64,000 nt of DNA from Alphaproteobacteria bacterium (GCA_018222605.1 JAAEZZ010000005.1:1-64000), one strand, 5' to 3'. Numbered from the stretch's first letter, positions 9,369 through 19,090 are shown. Program-made: numbers and translations. Notes: generated by a model not told the origin, from the letters alone.

Positions 9369-9785
9369 ATGCGTCAACCGAAGCGAACAAAATTCCGTAA
9401 GGCCTTCAAGGGCCAGATCCGTGGCAACGCCAAGGGCGGTTTCTCGCTGGCTTTCGGCGAGTTCGGCCTGAAGGCTCTGGAGCCCGAGCGTGTTACCGCA
9501 CGCCAGATCGAGGCAACCCGCCGTGCCGTCACGCGTCACATGAAGCGTCAGGGCAAGGTGTGGATCCGCGTATTCCCGGATCTGCCTGTGTCTGCCAAGC
9601 CGATTGAAGTCCGGATGGGTAAGGGTAAAGGCTCTGTCGACCGTTGGGTCGCCCGCGTCGCACCTGGCCGCATCCTGTTCGAGATCGACGGCGTGCCTGA
9701 GGATGTCGCCCGTGAAGCCCTGCGCCTTGGCGCAGCCAAGCTTCCGATCAAGACGAAAGTCGTCAAGCGGATTGAGGGTATCTGA
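9369..9785 (+). CDS. rplP: 50S ribosomal protein L16
   Basis: A 138-aa L16, which helps position A-site tRNA. Typical are [49 protein letters not shown] and the loop [23 protein letters not shown]. The Arg equivalent to the E. coli hydroxylated Arg81 lies in the GKGKG..RW region. Normal length; three bases after rpsC. Confidence 0.97.
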   Translation: MRQPKRTKFRKAFKGQIRGNAKGGFSLAFGEFGLKALEPERVTARQIEATRRAVTRHMKRQGKVWIRVFPDLPVSAKPIEVRMGKGKGSVDRWVARVAPGRILFEIDGVPEDVAREALRLGAAKLPIKTKVVKRIEGI

Positions 9786-9787
9786 TC

Positions 9788-9988
9788 ATGAAAGCCCAGG
9801 ATGTAAGAACGAAAAGCGTCGATCAGCTCAAGGACGAGCTGATCAAGCTGAAGAAAGAGCAGTTCAACCTGCGCTTCCAGACAGCCACCGGCCAGCTGGA
9901 AAAAACGGCCCGGGTGAAGGAAGTTCGCCGCGACATCGCGCGCGTCAAGACGATCCTTCGCGAAAAAGCCGAAGCAGGTCAGGCGTAG
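9788..9988 (+). CDS. rpmC: 50S ribosomal protein L29
   Basis: A 66-aa L29, a two-helix protein at the tunnel exit near L23. The sequence shows the usual pattern: [20 protein letters not shown] followed by [24 protein letters not shown]. Normal length and position between rplP and rpsQ. Confidence 0.95.
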   Translation: MKAQDVRTKSVDQLKDELIKLKKEQFNLRFQTATGQLEKTARVKEVRRDIARVKTILREKAEAGQA

Positions 9989-9998
9989 GAGAGAGATC

Positions 9999-10244
9999 AT
10001 GCCAAAACGTGTAATGGAAGGCGTCGTGGTCTCTGCCAAGCAGAACAAGACAGCCATCGTCCGCGTCGAACGTACCTTCACCCATCCGGTGATGAAAAAG
10101 ATCGTTCGTCGCTCCAAGAAGTACCACGCCCACGACGAAGCGAATGCTGCTGTTGAGGGTCAAACCGTAACGATCCAGGAGTGCCTGCCGCACTCCAAGC
10201 TGAAACGCTGGGAGCTTGTCTCCGGCGGGGAAGGTGACGCATGA
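9999..10244 (+). CDS. rpsQ: 30S ribosomal protein S17
   Basis: An 81-aa S17, an early-binding OB-fold protein of the 30S body. [45 protein letters not shown] is the family core. GAGAGAG precedes the start. Its stop overlaps the rplN start (ATGA). Confidence 0.97.
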   Translation: MPKRVMEGVVVSAKQNKTAIVRVERTFTHPVMKKIVRRSKKYHAHDEANAAVEGQTVTIQECLPHSKLKRWELVSGGEGDA

Positions 10245-10609
10245 TCCAGATGCAATCAAACCTTCGCGTCGCCGACAATTCCGGCGCACGCCGCGTCCAG
10301 TGCATCAAGGTGCTGGGTGGCGCGGGACGCCGTTATGCGTCTGTCGGTGACGTGATCGTCGTGTCCGTGAAGGAAGCCATTCCGACGGGCCGCGTGAAGA
10401 AGGGTGACGTCCGCAAGGCTGTCGTCGTTCGCGTGGCAAAGGACATCAACCGCCCGGATGGCACGACCATCCGTTTCGACACCAATGCTGCCGTTCTCAT
10501 CAATAATAATGGTGAGCCGATCGGCACCCGCGTCTTTGGCCCGGTCCCGCGTGAACTGCGCGGCAAGAACCAGGTCAAAATCGCGAACATGGCCCCGGAG
10601 GTCCTGTAA
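10241..10609 (+). CDS. rplN: 50S ribosomal protein L14
   Basis: A 122-aa L14, exactly the usual length. It forms an intersubunit bridge and, with L19, is the landing site for Rsf[28 protein letters not shown] at the start and [13 protein letters not shown].....[10 protein letters not shown] at the end are diagnostic. It begins the spc-type part of the cluster, with no break in transcription visible. Confidence 0.98.
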   Translation: MIQMQSNLRVADNSGARRVQCIKVLGGAGRRYASVGDVIVVSVKEAIPTGRVKKGDVRKAVVVRVAKDINRPDGTTIRFDTNAAVLINNNGEPIGTRVFGPVPRELRGKNQVKIANMAPEVL

Positions 10610-10610
10610 G

Positions 10611-10928
10611 ATGGCTGCGAAGATCAAAAAAGGCGACACGGTTGTCGTGATCGCCGGCCGTGACAAGGGCACCAAAGGTGAGGTCCTGAAGGTTCTCGTC
10701 GACGAAAACCGCGTTGTTGTGCGCGGCGTGAACGTCGTCAAGCGCCACCAGAAGCCGAACCAGATGGACCCGGGCGGCATCAAGACGTTCGAAGCACCGA
10801 TCCACGTCTCCAACGTGGCGCACGCCGATCCGCGTGACGGCAAAGCGGTGCGTGTTGGTTTTAAAGTTGACGAGCATGGCCGCAAGACGCGCTTTGCCAA
10901 ACGTTCAGGGGAGTCCATCGATGTCTGA
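10611..10928 (+). CDS. rplX: 50S ribosomal protein L24
   Basis: A 105-aa L24, an assembly initiator. It shows a KOW motif ([23 protein letters not shown]) and the phrase [17 protein letters not shown]. The start is the ATG directly behind the rplN stop; a longer in-frame extension to 10404 lies inside rplN and is not coding. It overlaps rplE by eight bases. Confidence 0.97.
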   Translation: MAAKIKKGDTVVVIAGRDKGTKGEVLKVLVDENRVVVRGVNVVKRHQKPNQMDPGGIKTFEAPIHVSNVAHADPRDGKAVRVGFKVDEHGRKTRFAKRSGESIDV

Positions 10929-11475
10929 TGCATACGAACCCCGTCTCAAGAAGAAGTACCGCGAAGAGATCCGCGCGAAACTTCAGGAGCAGTTCAACTA
11001 TTCGAACCCGATGAAGGTTCCGAAGCTGGACAAGGTCGTGATCAATATGGGTGTTGGCGAAGCTGTCGCCGACTCCAAGAAGATCAAGGCTGCGCTGGCT
11101 GAACTCGAACTGATCGCTGGCCAGAAGCCGGTCGCAACCAAGGCCCGCAAGTCGATTGCCGGTTTCAAGGTTCGCGAAGGCATGCTGATCGGCTGTAAGG
11201 TCACCCTGCGCCGTGAGCGCATGTACGAGTTCCTGGACCGTCTGACCAACATCGCCCTGCCGCGCGTGAAAGACTTCCGTGGTCTGAACGGCAAGAGCTT
11301 TGACGGTCGTGGCAACTACGCCATGGGTCTGAAAGAACACATCGTTTTCCCGGAGATCAATTACGATCAGGTGGAAGATATTCGCGGTATGGACATCATC
11401 GTCTGCACCACGGCTGAAACCAACGAAGAAGCCAAGGCACTCCTCGCCGAGTGTGGCTTCCCGTTCCGGAACTAG
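10921..11475 (+). CDS. rplE: 50S ribosomal protein L5
   Basis: A 184-aa L5 that binds 5S rRNA and contacts S13 across the subunit interface. Signature stretches are [39 protein letters not shown] and [24 protein letters not shown]. The start [16 protein letters not shown] falls inside the rplX end, giving an eight-base overlap. Confidence 0.97.
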   Translation: MSDAYEPRLKKKYREEIRAKLQEQFNYSNPMKVPKLDKVVINMGVGEAVADSKKIKAALAELELIAGQKPVATKARKSIAGFKVREGMLIGCKVTLRRERMYEFLDRLTNIALPRVKDFRGLNGKSFDGRGNYAMGLKEHIVFPEINYDQVEDIRGMDIIVCTTAETNEEAKALLAECGFPFRN

Positions 11476-11494
11476 CGCCAGGAGATCTGCTGAT

Positions 11495-11800
11495 ATGGCA
11501 AAGAAGAGCGCAATCGAGAAGAACAAGAAGCGCAAGCAGCTTGTCGACAAGTACGCCGCCAAGCGTGCCGAGCTGAAGGCGATCGCCATGAATGAGGATC
11601 TTCCGCTGGAAGAACGCTTCAAGGCCCGTCTGAAACTCGCAGAGCTTCCGCGTAACTCGGCTCCGAACCGCGTGCGTAATCGCTGTGAAGTAACCGGGCG
11701 TCCGCGCGGTTATTATCGCAAACTCAAAATGTCGCGGATCGCGCTGCGCGAGCTTGGCTCGAACGGTCAAATCCCCGGCCTTGTTAAGTCCAGCTGGTAG
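11495..11800 (+). CDS. rpsN: 30S ribosomal protein S14 (zinc-free form)
   Basis: A 101-aa S14 of the long form. It lacks the CxxC...CxxC zinc ribbon of the short paralogue and keeps only one Cys, in [27 protein letters not shown]. The zinc-free form is standard in alphaproteobacteria. CAGGAGA precedes the ATG. Confidence 0.97.
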   Translation: MAKKSAIEKNKKRKQLVDKYAAKRAELKAIAMNEDLPLEERFKARLKLAELPRNSAPNRVRNRCEVTGRPRGYYRKLKMSRIALRELGSNGQIPGLVKSSW

Positions 11801-11818
11801 AGAGGGAGGATATCAAAG

Positions 11819-12214
11819 ATGAACATTTCTGATCCCCTCGGTGATATGCTGACACGCATCCGGAACGCCCAGATGCGCGGCATGTCTAAGGTTGTCACCC
11901 CGTCTTCCAAGCTTCGCGTTCGCGTGCTGGACGTCCTCATCGAAGAGGGCTTCATCCGCGGCTACACCGAAGTCGAAAAAGACGGTCACAAGAATATTGA
12001 AATCGAGCTGAAGTACTATGAAGGCCAGCCGGTCATCTCGGAGATCAAACGTGTCTCCAAGCCGGGCCGCCGGGTGTACTCTTCCGTCTCTGACATTCCG
12101 CTTGTGCGCAATGGTCTGGGCATCTCCATCCTTTCGACTTCGAAAGGCGTGATGTCTGACAATGCCGCTCGCAGCCAGAATGTTGGTGGCGAAGTGCTCT
12201 GCCGCGTATTCTAG
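11819..12214 (+). CDS. rpsH: 30S ribosomal protein S8
   Basis: A 131-aa S8, a central 16S rRNA-binding protein. In E. coli it represses the spc operon by binding near the rplE start. [17 protein letters not shown] at the start and [33 protein letters not shown] at the end are diagnostic. Normal length; GGGAGGA lies a few bases before the start. Confidence 0.97.
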   Translation: MNISDPLGDMLTRIRNAQMRGMSKVVTPSSKLRVRVLDVLIEEGFIRGYTEVEKDGHKNIEIELKYYEGQPVISEIKRVSKPGRRVYSSVSDIPLVRNGLGISILSTSKGVMSDNAARSQNVGGEVLCRVF

Positions 12215-12224
12215 GAGAGCTATC

Positions 12225-12836
12225 ATGTCACGTATTGGTAAACTCCCGATCCAGGTTCCGAATGGCACGACCGTCACGGTCGACGGCCAGACGATCAAGG
12301 TGAAAGGCTCCAAGGGCGAAATGTCCATGGTGCTGACCGATCTGATCACGCCGACGTTCGAAAACAACGAACTGAGCGTGATGCCGCGCGAAGACCTCGT
12401 GAAGGCTGCAAATGAGCGTATCGAGGCTGAAAAAGCCCGCGGTCGCCGTCTGCCGACTTTCGCTGAAGCCCTGGACGCCCGCGCCCGTACGCAGTGGGGC
12501 ACCGCACGTGCCAATGCTGCGAACATGGTGGAAGGTGTCTCCAACGGTTATTCGAAAACGCTTGAACTGGTCGGCGTCGGTTATCGTGCCCAAATGCAGG
12601 GCAGCGATCTGAAGCTCGCACTCGGTTTCTCGCACGATGTGATCTTCAAGGCCCCGGAAGGCATCAAGCTGGATGCGCCGAAGCCGACTGAAGTGATCGT
12701 CTCTGGTGCAGACAAGCAGGCCGTTGGCCAGACTGCTGCCAAGATCCGCGAATTCCGTCCGCCTGAGCCGTACAAAGGCAAGGGTATCCGTTATCAGGGC
12801 GAATATGTCCGCCGTAAGGAAGGCAAGAAGAAGTAA
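12225..12836 (+). CDS. rplF: 50S ribosomal protein L6 with internal insertion
   Basis: A 203-aa L6, which binds 23S rRNA near the sarcin-ricin loop. Both halves are recognisable: [12 protein letters not shown] at the start, [12 protein letters not shown] and [25 protein letters not shown] at the end. The family is normally about 177 aa. Compared with the remembered E. coli sequence, about 26 extra charged residues lie at roughly 57-88, between PRE and QWGTARA. The insert is rich in Ala, Glu and Arg and probably forms a helix projecting from the N-terminal domain. Reading frame and ends are intact, so it should be functional. Confidence 0.95.
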   Translation: MSRIGKLPIQVPNGTTVTVDGQTIKVKGSKGEMSMVLTDLITPTFENNELSVMPREDLVKAANERIEAEKARGRRLPTFAEALDARARTQWGTARANAANMVEGVSNGYSKTLELVGVGYRAQMQGSDLKLALGFSHDVIFKAPEGIKLDAPKPTEVIVSGADKQAVGQTAAKIREFRPPEPYKGKGIRYQGEYVRRKEGKKK

Positions 12837-12840
12837 GCCC

Positions 12841-13203
12841 ATGAAAAGCTCACGCGAAAAGATGCTGCGCCGCGCCCAGCGCGTTCGTACAAAGCTCCGG
12901 AAGGTCGCCGAAGGCCGTCCGCGCCTGTCCGTTGCGCGCAGCCACAAGAATATCTCCGCCCAGATCATCGACGACGAAAAAGGCATCACGCTCGCTTCAG
13001 CGTCCACGCTGGAGAAAGACGTGCTCGGCTCTGCAAAGACCGGTGCCGATACGGAAGCGGCTGCCCTGGTTGGCAAAGCGCTCGCAGAGCGTGCCAAGAA
13101 GGTTGGCGTTGAAGACGTGGTCTTTGATCGCGGCGGTTACATGTTCCACGGCCGGGTGAAAGCCCTGGCAGACGCCGCCCGTGAGGGCGGTCTCAAATTC
13201 TAA
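12841..13203 (+). CDS. rplR: 50S ribosomal protein L18
   Basis: A 120-aa L18, a 5S rRNA-binding protein. [33 protein letters not shown] and the final [26 protein letters not shown] are typical. Four bases separate it from rplF; the start follows the TAAGCCC spacer. Confidence 0.97.
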   Translation: MKSSREKMLRRAQRVRTKLRKVAEGRPRLSVARSHKNISAQIIDDEKGITLASASTLEKDVLGSAKTGADTEAAALVGKALAERAKKVGVEDVVFDRGGYMFHGRVKALADAAREGGLKF

Positions 13204-13214
13204 GGAGAGGCCCG

Positions 13215-13796
13215 ATGGCTGAAGAAAGAGGAAGAGGCCGCCGTAATCGCGATCGCGACGAGGAGCAGTCCGACATCGTCGACAAGCTGGTTGGTATCAA
13301 CCGCGTCGCAAAGACGGTTAAAGGTGGTAAGAATTTCGGTTTCGCTGCTCTGGTTGTCGTTGGCGACCAGAAAGGCCGCGCCGGTTTTGGCAAGGGCAAG
13401 GCCCGCGAAGTGCCGGAAGCGATCCGCAAGGCAACCGAAGAAGCCAAGCGCAACATGGTCCGCGTGCCGCTGCGCGAAGGCCGCACCCTGCACCATGACG
13501 GCAAAGGCCGTTGGGGCGCTGGTAAAGTGGTCCTGCGTGCAGCCCCTCCGGGTACCGGCGTTATTGCCGGTGGTCCGATGCGTGCTGTCATGGAAGTTCT
13601 GGGTGTCCAGGATGTCGTCGGCAAGTCCATCGGCTCCTCCAACCCGTACAACATGGTCCGCGCCACGTTCGACGCTCTGAAAGAGCAGGCAAGCCCCCGT
13701 ACGGTGGCTTCCAAGCGTGGTCTCAAGGTTCAGGATGTCGTCGGTCGCCGTAATGACGGTGCATCCGAAGCCGGCATGGCTGACGCGACGAACTAG
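13215..13796 (+). CDS. rpsE: 30S ribosomal protein S5
   Basis: A 193-aa S5, important for decoding accuracy and mRNA unwinding at the entry channel. The double-stranded RNA-binding fold is evident in [42 protein letters not shown], and the C-terminal half includes [30 protein letters not shown] basic, polar N-terminal tail of about 20 residues ([18 protein letters not shown]) extends it slightly. AGGAGAGG precedes the start. Confidence 0.97.
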   Translation: MAEERGRGRRNRDRDEEQSDIVDKLVGINRVAKTVKGGKNFGFAALVVVGDQKGRAGFGKGKAREVPEAIRKATEEAKRNMVRVPLREGRTLHHDGKGRWGAGKVVLRAAPPGTGVIAGGPMRAVMEVLGVQDVVGKSIGSSNPYNMVRATFDALKEQASPRTVASKRGLKVQDVVGRRNDGASEAGMADATN

Positions 13797-13810
13797 GGAA
13801 GGGCACACAG

Positions 13811-13996
13811 ATGGCTAAGAGCACGCTTACTGTCCGCCAGGTTGGCAGCCCGATCGGCCGCAAGCCTGAGCAGCGCCAGACCCTGATGGGCCTCGGCCTG
13901 AACAAGGTCGGCCGGACCAAGGAACTCGAAGATACGCCAGCCGTGCGGGGCATGATCCGCAAGGTGGCTCACCTGGTTGAGGTTGTCGGCGAGTAA
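13811..13996 (+). CDS. rpmD: 50S ribosomal protein L30
   Basis: A 61-aa L30. The short family pattern is clear: [53 protein letters not shown]. Normal length and position between rpsE and rplO. Confidence 0.95.
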   Translation: MAKSTLTVRQVGSPIGRKPEQRQTLMGLGLNKVGRTKELEDTPAVRGMIRKVAHLVEVVGE

Positions 13997-14037
13997 TCGC
14001 CGCAATCCGCAGCTACACGATATCGAAAGATAGACCG

Positions 14038-14517
14038 ATGAAACTGAACGAACTGTCTCCTGCTGAAGGCTCCACCAAGAACCGCATGCGCATTGGCCGC
14101 GGCGTCGGCTCGGGCAAGGGCAAGACGGGTGGCCGCGGTGTTAAAGGCCAGAAGGCCCGTTCCGGTGTTGCCGTGAACGGCTTCGAGGGCGGCCAGATGC
14201 CGATCTACATGCGTCTGCCGAAGCGTGGCTTCACGGCCCGCAACTCCAAGACGCACGCTTGGGTCAACCTTGGCCGTCTCGGCAAAGCCATCGAAGCTGG
14301 CAAGCTGGACGCCAAGAACGTGACCGAAGAGACTCTGGTCGCTGCCGGCCTGGTCCGCAACGTGCGCGATGGCGTACGTCTGCTGGCAAAAGGTGACGCA
14401 CCGAAGAATCTGAATATTACAGTGACAGGCGCCTCCAAAGCAGCCATTGAGGCTGTCGAGAAGGCTGGCGGCAAAGTGACCGTCACGGGCCCCGCGAAAG
14501 ACGCAGCTGAAGAATAA
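14038..14517 (+). CDS. rplO: 50S ribosomal protein L15
   Basis: A 159-aa L15, a late assembly protein. [42 protein letters not shown] is the extended Gly/Lys/Arg N-terminal arm, and [18 protein letters not shown] follows. Normal length. It is followed by a strong hairpin before secY. Confidence 0.97.
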   Translation: MKLNELSPAEGSTKNRMRIGRGVGSGKGKTGGRGVKGQKARSGVAVNGFEGGQMPIYMRLPKRGFTARNSKTHAWVNLGRLGKAIEAGKLDAKNVTEETLVAAGLVRNVRDGVRLLAKGDAPKNLNITVTGASKAAIEAVEKAGGKVTVTGPAKDAAEE

Positions 14518-14555
14518 TCGGCGGTTTTTACCGGGTACCCCTTCACAAACTTTGT

Positions 14556-14586
14556 TTCGCCGCCGATTTAGGCGGCGAACGCTTTT
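14556..14586 (+). terminator. Terminator-like hairpin between rplO and secY
   Basis: A perfect 9-bp stem (TTCGCCGCC, GATTTA loop, GGCGGCGAA) followed by CGCTTTTT. It has terminator form but lies inside the spc operon, just before the secY ribosome site (GGGAGG, about 14591). It may lower secY-adk expression relative to the ribosomal genes or mark an RNA processing site (inference). Confidence 0.65.
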
Positions 14587-14606
14587 TCAGGGAGGTCTAG
14601 CGGCCA

Positions 14607-15965
14607 ATGGCAAATGCTGCTGAACAAATGGCTCGGAACATGAATTTTTCGAGCTTTGCGAAGGCCAAGGACCTGCAGGCGCGGATCCTCTTCACCCTCG
14701 GCATCCTGCTTCTTTACCGACTCGGCACTTTCATTCCGATTCCGGGCCTCGACCCCTCCCAATATGCCAGCCTGTTCGAAAGCCAGTCCGGCGGCATGCT
14801 GGGCTCCATGAACATGTTTGCCGGTGGCGCCGTTGAGCGGATGGGTATCTTCGCGCTCAACGTGATGCCCTACATCACGGCGTCCATCATCATCCAGATG
14901 CTGACGGCCACCTCTCCGACGCTGGAAAAGCTGAAGAAGGAAGGGGAGTCCGGACGCAAACAGATCAACCAGTACACACGCTATCTGACGCTGGGCTTTG
15001 CCCTGGTGCAGTCCTTTGCGATTGCCGGTGGCCTGGCGGCTGTGCGCATTGACGGCATTTCTGCGCCCTTCTTCATCCTTACCGGCGTTGTGACGCTGAC
15101 GGGCGGCACCATGCTGCTGATGTGGATGGGCGAGCAGATTACGGCCCGCGGCATCGGCAATGGCGTCTCGCTGATCATTTTCGCCGGGATCATTGCGGAG
15201 ATGCCGAAAGCCATCTTCAACCTGATCTCGCAGGCGCGTACGACGTCTGTGAACGTGGCCTTTGTTATCGCAATTGCGGCCATGGTCATCGCGCTGGTCG
15301 TGTTCATCGTGTTCATGGAACGCTCGCAGCGCCGCCTGCTGATCCAGTATCCGAAACGCCAGCAGGCACATGGCTTCGCGCAGGGCCAGAAGAGCTTCCT
15401 GCCGCTGAAGATCAACACATCCGGCGTTATCCCGCCGATCTTTGCCTCTGCGCTGCTGATGCTGCCGCTGACGGCGGTCGGCTTCATGGGCGGCAATCCG
15501 GCCGATGCCGAGGCCTCCGGCGCCGTGAGCGGCGTTCTGGGCTGGCTGGCGACGCATTTCGCGCCGGGCTCGTGGACCTATATCGGCTCGCAGGTCGTGC
15601 TGATCATGTTCTTCGCCTTCTTCTACACCTCCATCATGTTCAATCCGGAGGAAACGGCGGACAATCTGCGCAAATATGGCGGCTTCATTCCAGGCATCCG
15701 CCCAGGCTCCAACACGGCCGCCTATATCGACTATGTGCTGACCCGCCTGACGACGATTGGCGCCCTGTACCTGACCTTTGTCTGTATTCTCCCCGAACTC
15801 CTGCGGCGATATTTCCCAGAGATACCGTTCTATATCGGCGGTACTTCACTTCTGATCGTTGTGTCTGTTACGATGGACACAGTAACACAGATACAATCGC
15901 ACATGATCGCCCATCAGTATGAGGGGATGATCAAGAAGTCGAAACTCGGGGGTCGTAAAAGATGA
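14607..15965 (+). CDS. secY: Preprotein translocase subunit SecY
   Basis: A 452-aa SecY, the ten-helix channel of the Sec translocon in the inner membrane. Hallmarks are RLGTFIPIPGLDPSQ near helix 1, NVMPYITASIIIQMLTATSPTLEKLKKEGE, QAHGFAQGQKSFLPLKINTSGVIPPIFASALL in the functionally important cytosolic loop, and FMIQSHMIAHQYEG-type end (HMIAHQYEGMIKKSKL). GGGAGG lies before the start, directly after the rplO-secY hairpin. Its stop overlaps the adk start by four bases. Confidence 0.97.
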   Translation: MANAAEQMARNMNFSSFAKAKDLQARILFTLGILLLYRLGTFIPIPGLDPSQYASLFESQSGGMLGSMNMFAGGAVERMGIFALNVMPYITASIIIQMLTATSPTLEKLKKEGESGRKQINQYTRYLTLGFALVQSFAIAGGLAAVRIDGISAPFFILTGVVTLTGGTMLLMWMGEQITARGIGNGVSLIIFAGIIAEMPKAIFNLISQARTTSVNVAFVIAIAAMVIALVVFIVFMERSQRRLLIQYPKRQQAHGFAQGQKSFLPLKINTSGVIPPIFASALLMLPLTAVGFMGGNPADAEASGAVSGVLGWLATHFAPGSWTYIGSQVVLIMFFAFFYTSIMFNPEETADNLRKYGGFIPGIRPGSNTAAYIDYVLTRLTTIGALYLTFVCILPELLRRYFPEIPFYIGGTSLLIVVSVTMDTVTQIQSHMIAHQYEGMIKKSKLGGRKR

Positions 15966-16531
15966 ATCTCATTCTGTTCGGGCCGCCTGCGGCCGGGAAG
16001 GGCACGCAGGCAAAGCGCCTGGTAGAGGAGCGGGGCTATATCCAGCTCTCCACAGGTGACATGCTGCGCGCAGCCCGCGCATCAGGATCAGAGCTTGGGC
16101 AGAGAGTTGCCAAGATCATGGATGAGGGCGGTCTGGTCTCCGACGAGATCGTGATTGCCCTGATCGACGAACAGCTGACCGAAAAGGCCGGCGCACCGGG
16201 ATTCATCTTTGATGGTTTCCCGCGCACGGTCGGCCAGGCGGAAGCCCTGGACCAGCTGCTGGAATCCCGCGGCGAAGCCGTGGATCGCGTGATCCGCATG
16301 CTTGTTGATGATGACAAGCTGCTGTCACGTGTCACCAAGCGTTTTGAGGAGCAGGGGCGTAAGGACGACAACCCTGAAACCTTCTCCAAACGCCTGGAAA
16401 AATACTATGAGGATACTGCGCCCCTGGTGCCTATTTACGCCGAACGTGGTATACTTGTTGAAGTCGATGGAATGGGGACGATCGATGCTGTTGGTGCAGA
16501 CATCGACGCGGCCCTGAAAGAGACGGCATAA
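15962..16531 (+). CDS. adk: Adenylate kinase (short form)
   Basis: A 189-aa adenylate kinase, ATP + AMP to 2 ADP, cytosolic. It shows the P-loop GPPAAGKGT (about residues 7-15), the AMP-binding STGDMLRAA and the DGFPRTVGQAE motif. The LID is the short type without the zinc-finger insertion. adk between secY and rpsM is a common bacterial order, typical of alphaproteobacteria. ATGA overlap with secY. Confidence 0.96.
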   Translation: MNLILFGPPAAGKGTQAKRLVEERGYIQLSTGDMLRAARASGSELGQRVAKIMDEGGLVSDEIVIALIDEQLTEKAGAPGFIFDGFPRTVGQAEALDQLLESRGEAVDRVIRMLVDDDKLLSRVTKRFEEQGRKDDNPETFSKRLEKYYEDTAPLVPIYAERGILVEVDGMGTIDAVGADIDAALKETA

Positions 16532-16547
16532 AGCTGGGATTCCGCGG

Positions 16548-16575
16548 TTGACGCGTTAATTTCCATAGCTATAAG
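16548..16575 (+). promoter_or_regulatory. Candidate sigma-70 promoter for rpsM-rpsK-rpoA-rplQ
   Basis: TTGACG, 16-nt spacer, TATAAG: five of six matches at each hexamer. It lies in the 148-bp adk-rpsM gap, about 100 bp before rpsM, and would let the alpha operon be transcribed separately. Confidence 0.6.
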
Positions 16576-16606
16576 CCTCGTTTCTTAGCTTTTGGCTTAA
16601 TCGCCG

Positions 16607-16639
16607 GCGCGCAAGGCGGAGCTTTCCGGCTTGGCGCGC
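16607..16639 (+). promoter_or_regulatory. Leader hairpin of the alpha operon
   Basis: GCGCGC-AAG-G-CGGA, GCTT loop, TCCG-G-CTT-G-GCGCGC: thirteen base pairs with one mismatch and one bulge. It would be in the 5' untranslated RNA made from the candidate promoter. It lacks a T run, so it is more likely a leader structure than the adk terminator. Whether a ribosomal protein binds it is unknown. Confidence 0.5.
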
Positions 16640-16679
16640 TCTTTATGTATGAACACAGTCCGCTTGAGGAGAACCGGCC

Positions 16680-17048
16680 TTGGCCCGTATTGCAGGCGTT
16701 AACATCCCGACCAACAAGCGCGTTGAAATCGCGCTGCGGTACATTCATGGCATCGGCCCGGCCATGGCGCGTGAAATCATCGAGAAGGTCGGTGTTGAGC
16801 CGGCACGTCGTGTGAACGAGCTGACAGATGCCGAAGTCATCAAGATCCGCGAAACCATCGATGCCGATTACATGGTAGAAGGTGACCTTCGCCGTGAGAC
16901 CTCGATGAACATCAAGCGTCTGATGGACCTTGGTTGCTACCGTGGCCTCCGTCACCGCCGCAAACTTCCGGTTCGCGGCCAGCGTACCCACACAAATGCT
17001 CGTACCCGCAAGGGTCCGGCGAAGCCGATTGCCGGCAAGAAGAAATAG
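16680..17048 (+). CDS. rpsM: 30S ribosomal protein S13
   Basis: A 122-aa S13 of the 30S head, touching P-site tRNA and L5. [25 protein letters not shown] at the start and [28 protein letters not shown] at the end are diagnostic. The start codon is TTG: the next codons encode ARIAGV exactly as in the family, no ATG lies in frame nearby, and GAGGAG precedes it. The unusual start could set a lower rate of initiation. Confidence 0.97.
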   Translation: MARIAGVNIPTNKRVEIALRYIHGIGPAMAREIIEKVGVEPARRVNELTDAEVIKIRETIDADYMVEGDLRRETSMNIKRLMDLGCYRGLRHRRKLPVRGQRTHTNARTRKGPAKPIAGKKK

Positions 17049-17060
17049 GATTGATCTTCA

Positions 17061-17450
17061 ATGGCTCGTGAAACGACCCGCGTCCGCCGGAGAGAGCGCA
17101 AGAACATCACATCCGGTGTTGTTCATGTGAACTCCAGCTTCAACAACACCATGGTCACCATTACGGATGCCCAGGGGAACACGATTTCGTGGTCTTCCTC
17201 CGGCACGATGGGCTTCAAAGGCTCCCGTAAGTCGACCCCTTATGCTGCCCAGATGGCCGCTGAGGATGCCGCGAAAAAGGCCATGGACCACGGTCTGCAG
17301 ACCGTCGAAGTGAACGTGCGCGGTCCGGGTTCCGGCCGTGAGAGCGCCCTGCGCGCCCTGCAGGCTGTCGGCCTGACCGTCACGGCGATCCAGGACACGA
17401 CCCCAATCCCACACAACGGATGCCGCCCGCCGAAACGCCGCCGCGTCTAG
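17061..17450 (+). CDS. rpsK: 30S ribosomal protein S11
   Basis: A 129-aa S11, part of the platform next to the E site. [35 protein letters not shown] and [26 protein letters not shown] are the conserved ends, including the [10 protein letters not shown] motif. Normal length, 12 bases after rpsM. Confidence 0.98.
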   Translation: MARETTRVRRRERKNITSGVVHVNSSFNNTMVTITDAQGNTISWSSSGTMGFKGSRKSTPYAAQMAAEDAAKKAMDHGLQTVEVNVRGPGSGRESALRALQAVGLTVTAIQDTTPIPHNGCRPPKRRRV

Positions 17451-17463
17451 TTCGTTATTTATC

Positions 17464-17485
17464 GGCGGCGCAATCAAGCGCCGCC
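17464..17485 (+). other. Hairpin between rpsK and rpoA
   Basis: A perfect 8-bp GC stem (GGCGGCGC, AATCAA loop, GCGCCGCC) without a following T run. It lies between two coding regions of one operon and probably acts on RNA stability, processing or rpoA translation rather than termination. Confidence 0.55.
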
Positions 17486-17511
17486 AAATGCATTCTGAGG
17501 ACCCGTCGCCC

Positions 17512-18555
17512 ATGGCTGACATCGAATCCACCGCCGTCAATGACCGCAACTGGAAAGTGCTGATCCGCCCGAACCGCCCCGTGGTTCAGGCAGGATATGA
17601 TGCCAAGCGGAAGGCCAAGCTCATCATCGAGCCGCTTGAGCGTGGCTATGGCACGACGCTGGGCAACGCGCTGCGCCGCGTGCTTCTGTCGTCCCTCCAG
17701 GGTGCTGCCATTATCGGCGTCCAGATTGATAATGTCGTGCACGAATTCTCCGCCATCCAGGGTGTGCGGGAAGATGTCACGACCATCGTGCTGAACCTGA
17801 AGCAGGTCGCCATCTTCATGGAGAGCGACACGCCGAAGCGCATGGTGCTGAAGGCAAAAGGCCCGGGCGAAGTGAAGGCCGGCCAGATCGAGACCTCCGG
17901 CGACACGAAGATCCTGAACCCGGATCACGTGATCTGCACGCTCGACGATGGCGCCGAAGTCCGCATGGAATTCACAATCGCAACCGGCAAAGGCTACCAG
18001 CCTGCTGAAGCCCACCGTCCGGAAGACGCCCCGATCGGCTATATTCCGATCGATGCGATCTACAGCCCGGTGCGCCGTGTTGGCTACCTGGTCGAGGACA
18101 CCCGCGAAGGGACCGTTCTGGACTATGACAAGCTGACGCTCGACATCGAGACAGACGGCTCCGTCACGCCGGAAGACGCTGTGGCCTATGCCGCACGTAT
18201 CCTGCAGGACCAGCTGCAGCTGTTCATCAATTTCGAAGAGCCGACCCTCGAAACGAGCCAGCAAACGGAAGAAACCGATCTCGGCTTCAACCCGGTCCTG
18301 CTCAAGAAGGTCGACGAACTCGAACTGTCCGTTCGTTCGGCAAACTGCCTGAAGAACGACAACATTGTTTATATTGGCGACCTGATCCAGAAATCCGAAG
18401 CAGAGATGCTGCGCACGCCGAACTTCGGCCGCAAGTCTCTGAACGAGATCAAGGAAGTTCTCGCCGGTCTTGGCCTGCACCTCGGCATGGAAGTGCCGGA
18501 TTGGCCGCCGGAAGACATCGAAGGTCTTGCCAAGAAGTACGACGACCACCTATAG
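17512..18555 (+). CDS. rpoA: RNA polymerase alpha subunit
   Basis: A 347-aa alpha subunit. The N-terminal dimerisation domain carries [28 protein letters not shown], and the linker leads to a C-terminal domain with [47 protein letters not shown], the part that contacts UP elements and activators. Start at 17512 is chosen because GAGGA lies about ten bases before it; the ATG at 17488 abuts the hairpin and has no ribosome site. The C-terminal tail [20 protein letters not shown] is typical of alphaproteobacteria. Confidence 0.97.
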   Translation: MADIESTAVNDRNWKVLIRPNRPVVQAGYDAKRKAKLIIEPLERGYGTTLGNALRRVLLSSLQGAAIIGVQIDNVVHEFSAIQGVREDVTTIVLNLKQVAIFMESDTPKRMVLKAKGPGEVKAGQIETSGDTKILNPDHVICTLDDGAEVRMEFTIATGKGYQPAEAHRPEDAPIGYIPIDAIYSPVRRVGYLVEDTREGTVLDYDKLTLDIETDGSVTPEDAVAYAARILQDQLQLFINFEEPTLETSQQTEETDLGFNPVLLKKVDELELSVRSANCLKNDNIVYIGDLIQKSEAEMLRTPNFGRKSLNEIKEVLAGLGLHLGMEVPDWPPEDIEGLAKKYDDHL

Positions 18556-18601
18556 GACCCGCTTTAACGGGGGCCTGACCACCTCCTGAAGGATAACGAC
18601 A

Positions 18602-19024
18602 ATGCGCCATCGCCATGGATACCGCAAACTGAACAAGACGACGTCGCACCGCAAGGCGATGTTCGCGAACATGGCTGCCAGCCTGATCGAGCACGAGCAG
18701 ATCGTGACCACCCTTCCGAAAGCGAAGGAAATGGCTCCGATCATGGACCGGCTCGTGACGCTCGCCAAAAAGGGCGACCTGCCTGCTCGCCGCCAGGCGA
18801 TCGCTCAGGTTCGCAATGAGGACGCTGTCCGCAAGCTGTTCGACGTGATGGGCGAGCGCTACAAGGACCGCAATGGCGGCTATACCCGCGTGCTGAAAGC
18901 CGGCTTCCGCCATGGCGACAATGCACCGGTTGCCGTTCTGGAGCTGGTCGATCGTGACGAGAGCGCCAAGGGCGCCGCTGACAAGGCCCGCCATGAGGCC
19001 GAACTCGACGCGATGGAAGACTAA
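18602..19024 (+). CDS. rplQ: 50S ribosomal protein L17
   Basis: A 140-aa L17 and last gene of the block. [44 protein letters not shown] is the family start and [27 protein letters not shown] the end; a short acidic tail follows. GAAGGA precedes the start, and a strong terminator follows the gene. Confidence 0.97.
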   Translation: MRHRHGYRKLNKTTSHRKAMFANMAASLIEHEQIVTTLPKAKEMAPIMDRLVTLAKKGDLPARRQAIAQVRNEDAVRKLFDVMGERYKDRNGGYTRVLKAGFRHGDNAPVAVLELVDRDESAKGAADKARHEAELDAMED

Positions 19025-19056
19025 GTCTTCCCGGGTCTTCGGACCTGAAAGATATC

Positions 19057-19090
19057 AAAAGCCCCGGACGTGACCCGTCCGGGGCTTTTT
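19057..19090 (+). terminator. Terminator of the ribosomal block
   Basis: A 10-bp perfect stem (GCCCCGGACG, TGACC loop, CGTCCGGGGC) with flanking A and T runs (TTTTT). It ends the rpsJ-rplQ transcription unit. Confidence 0.9.
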
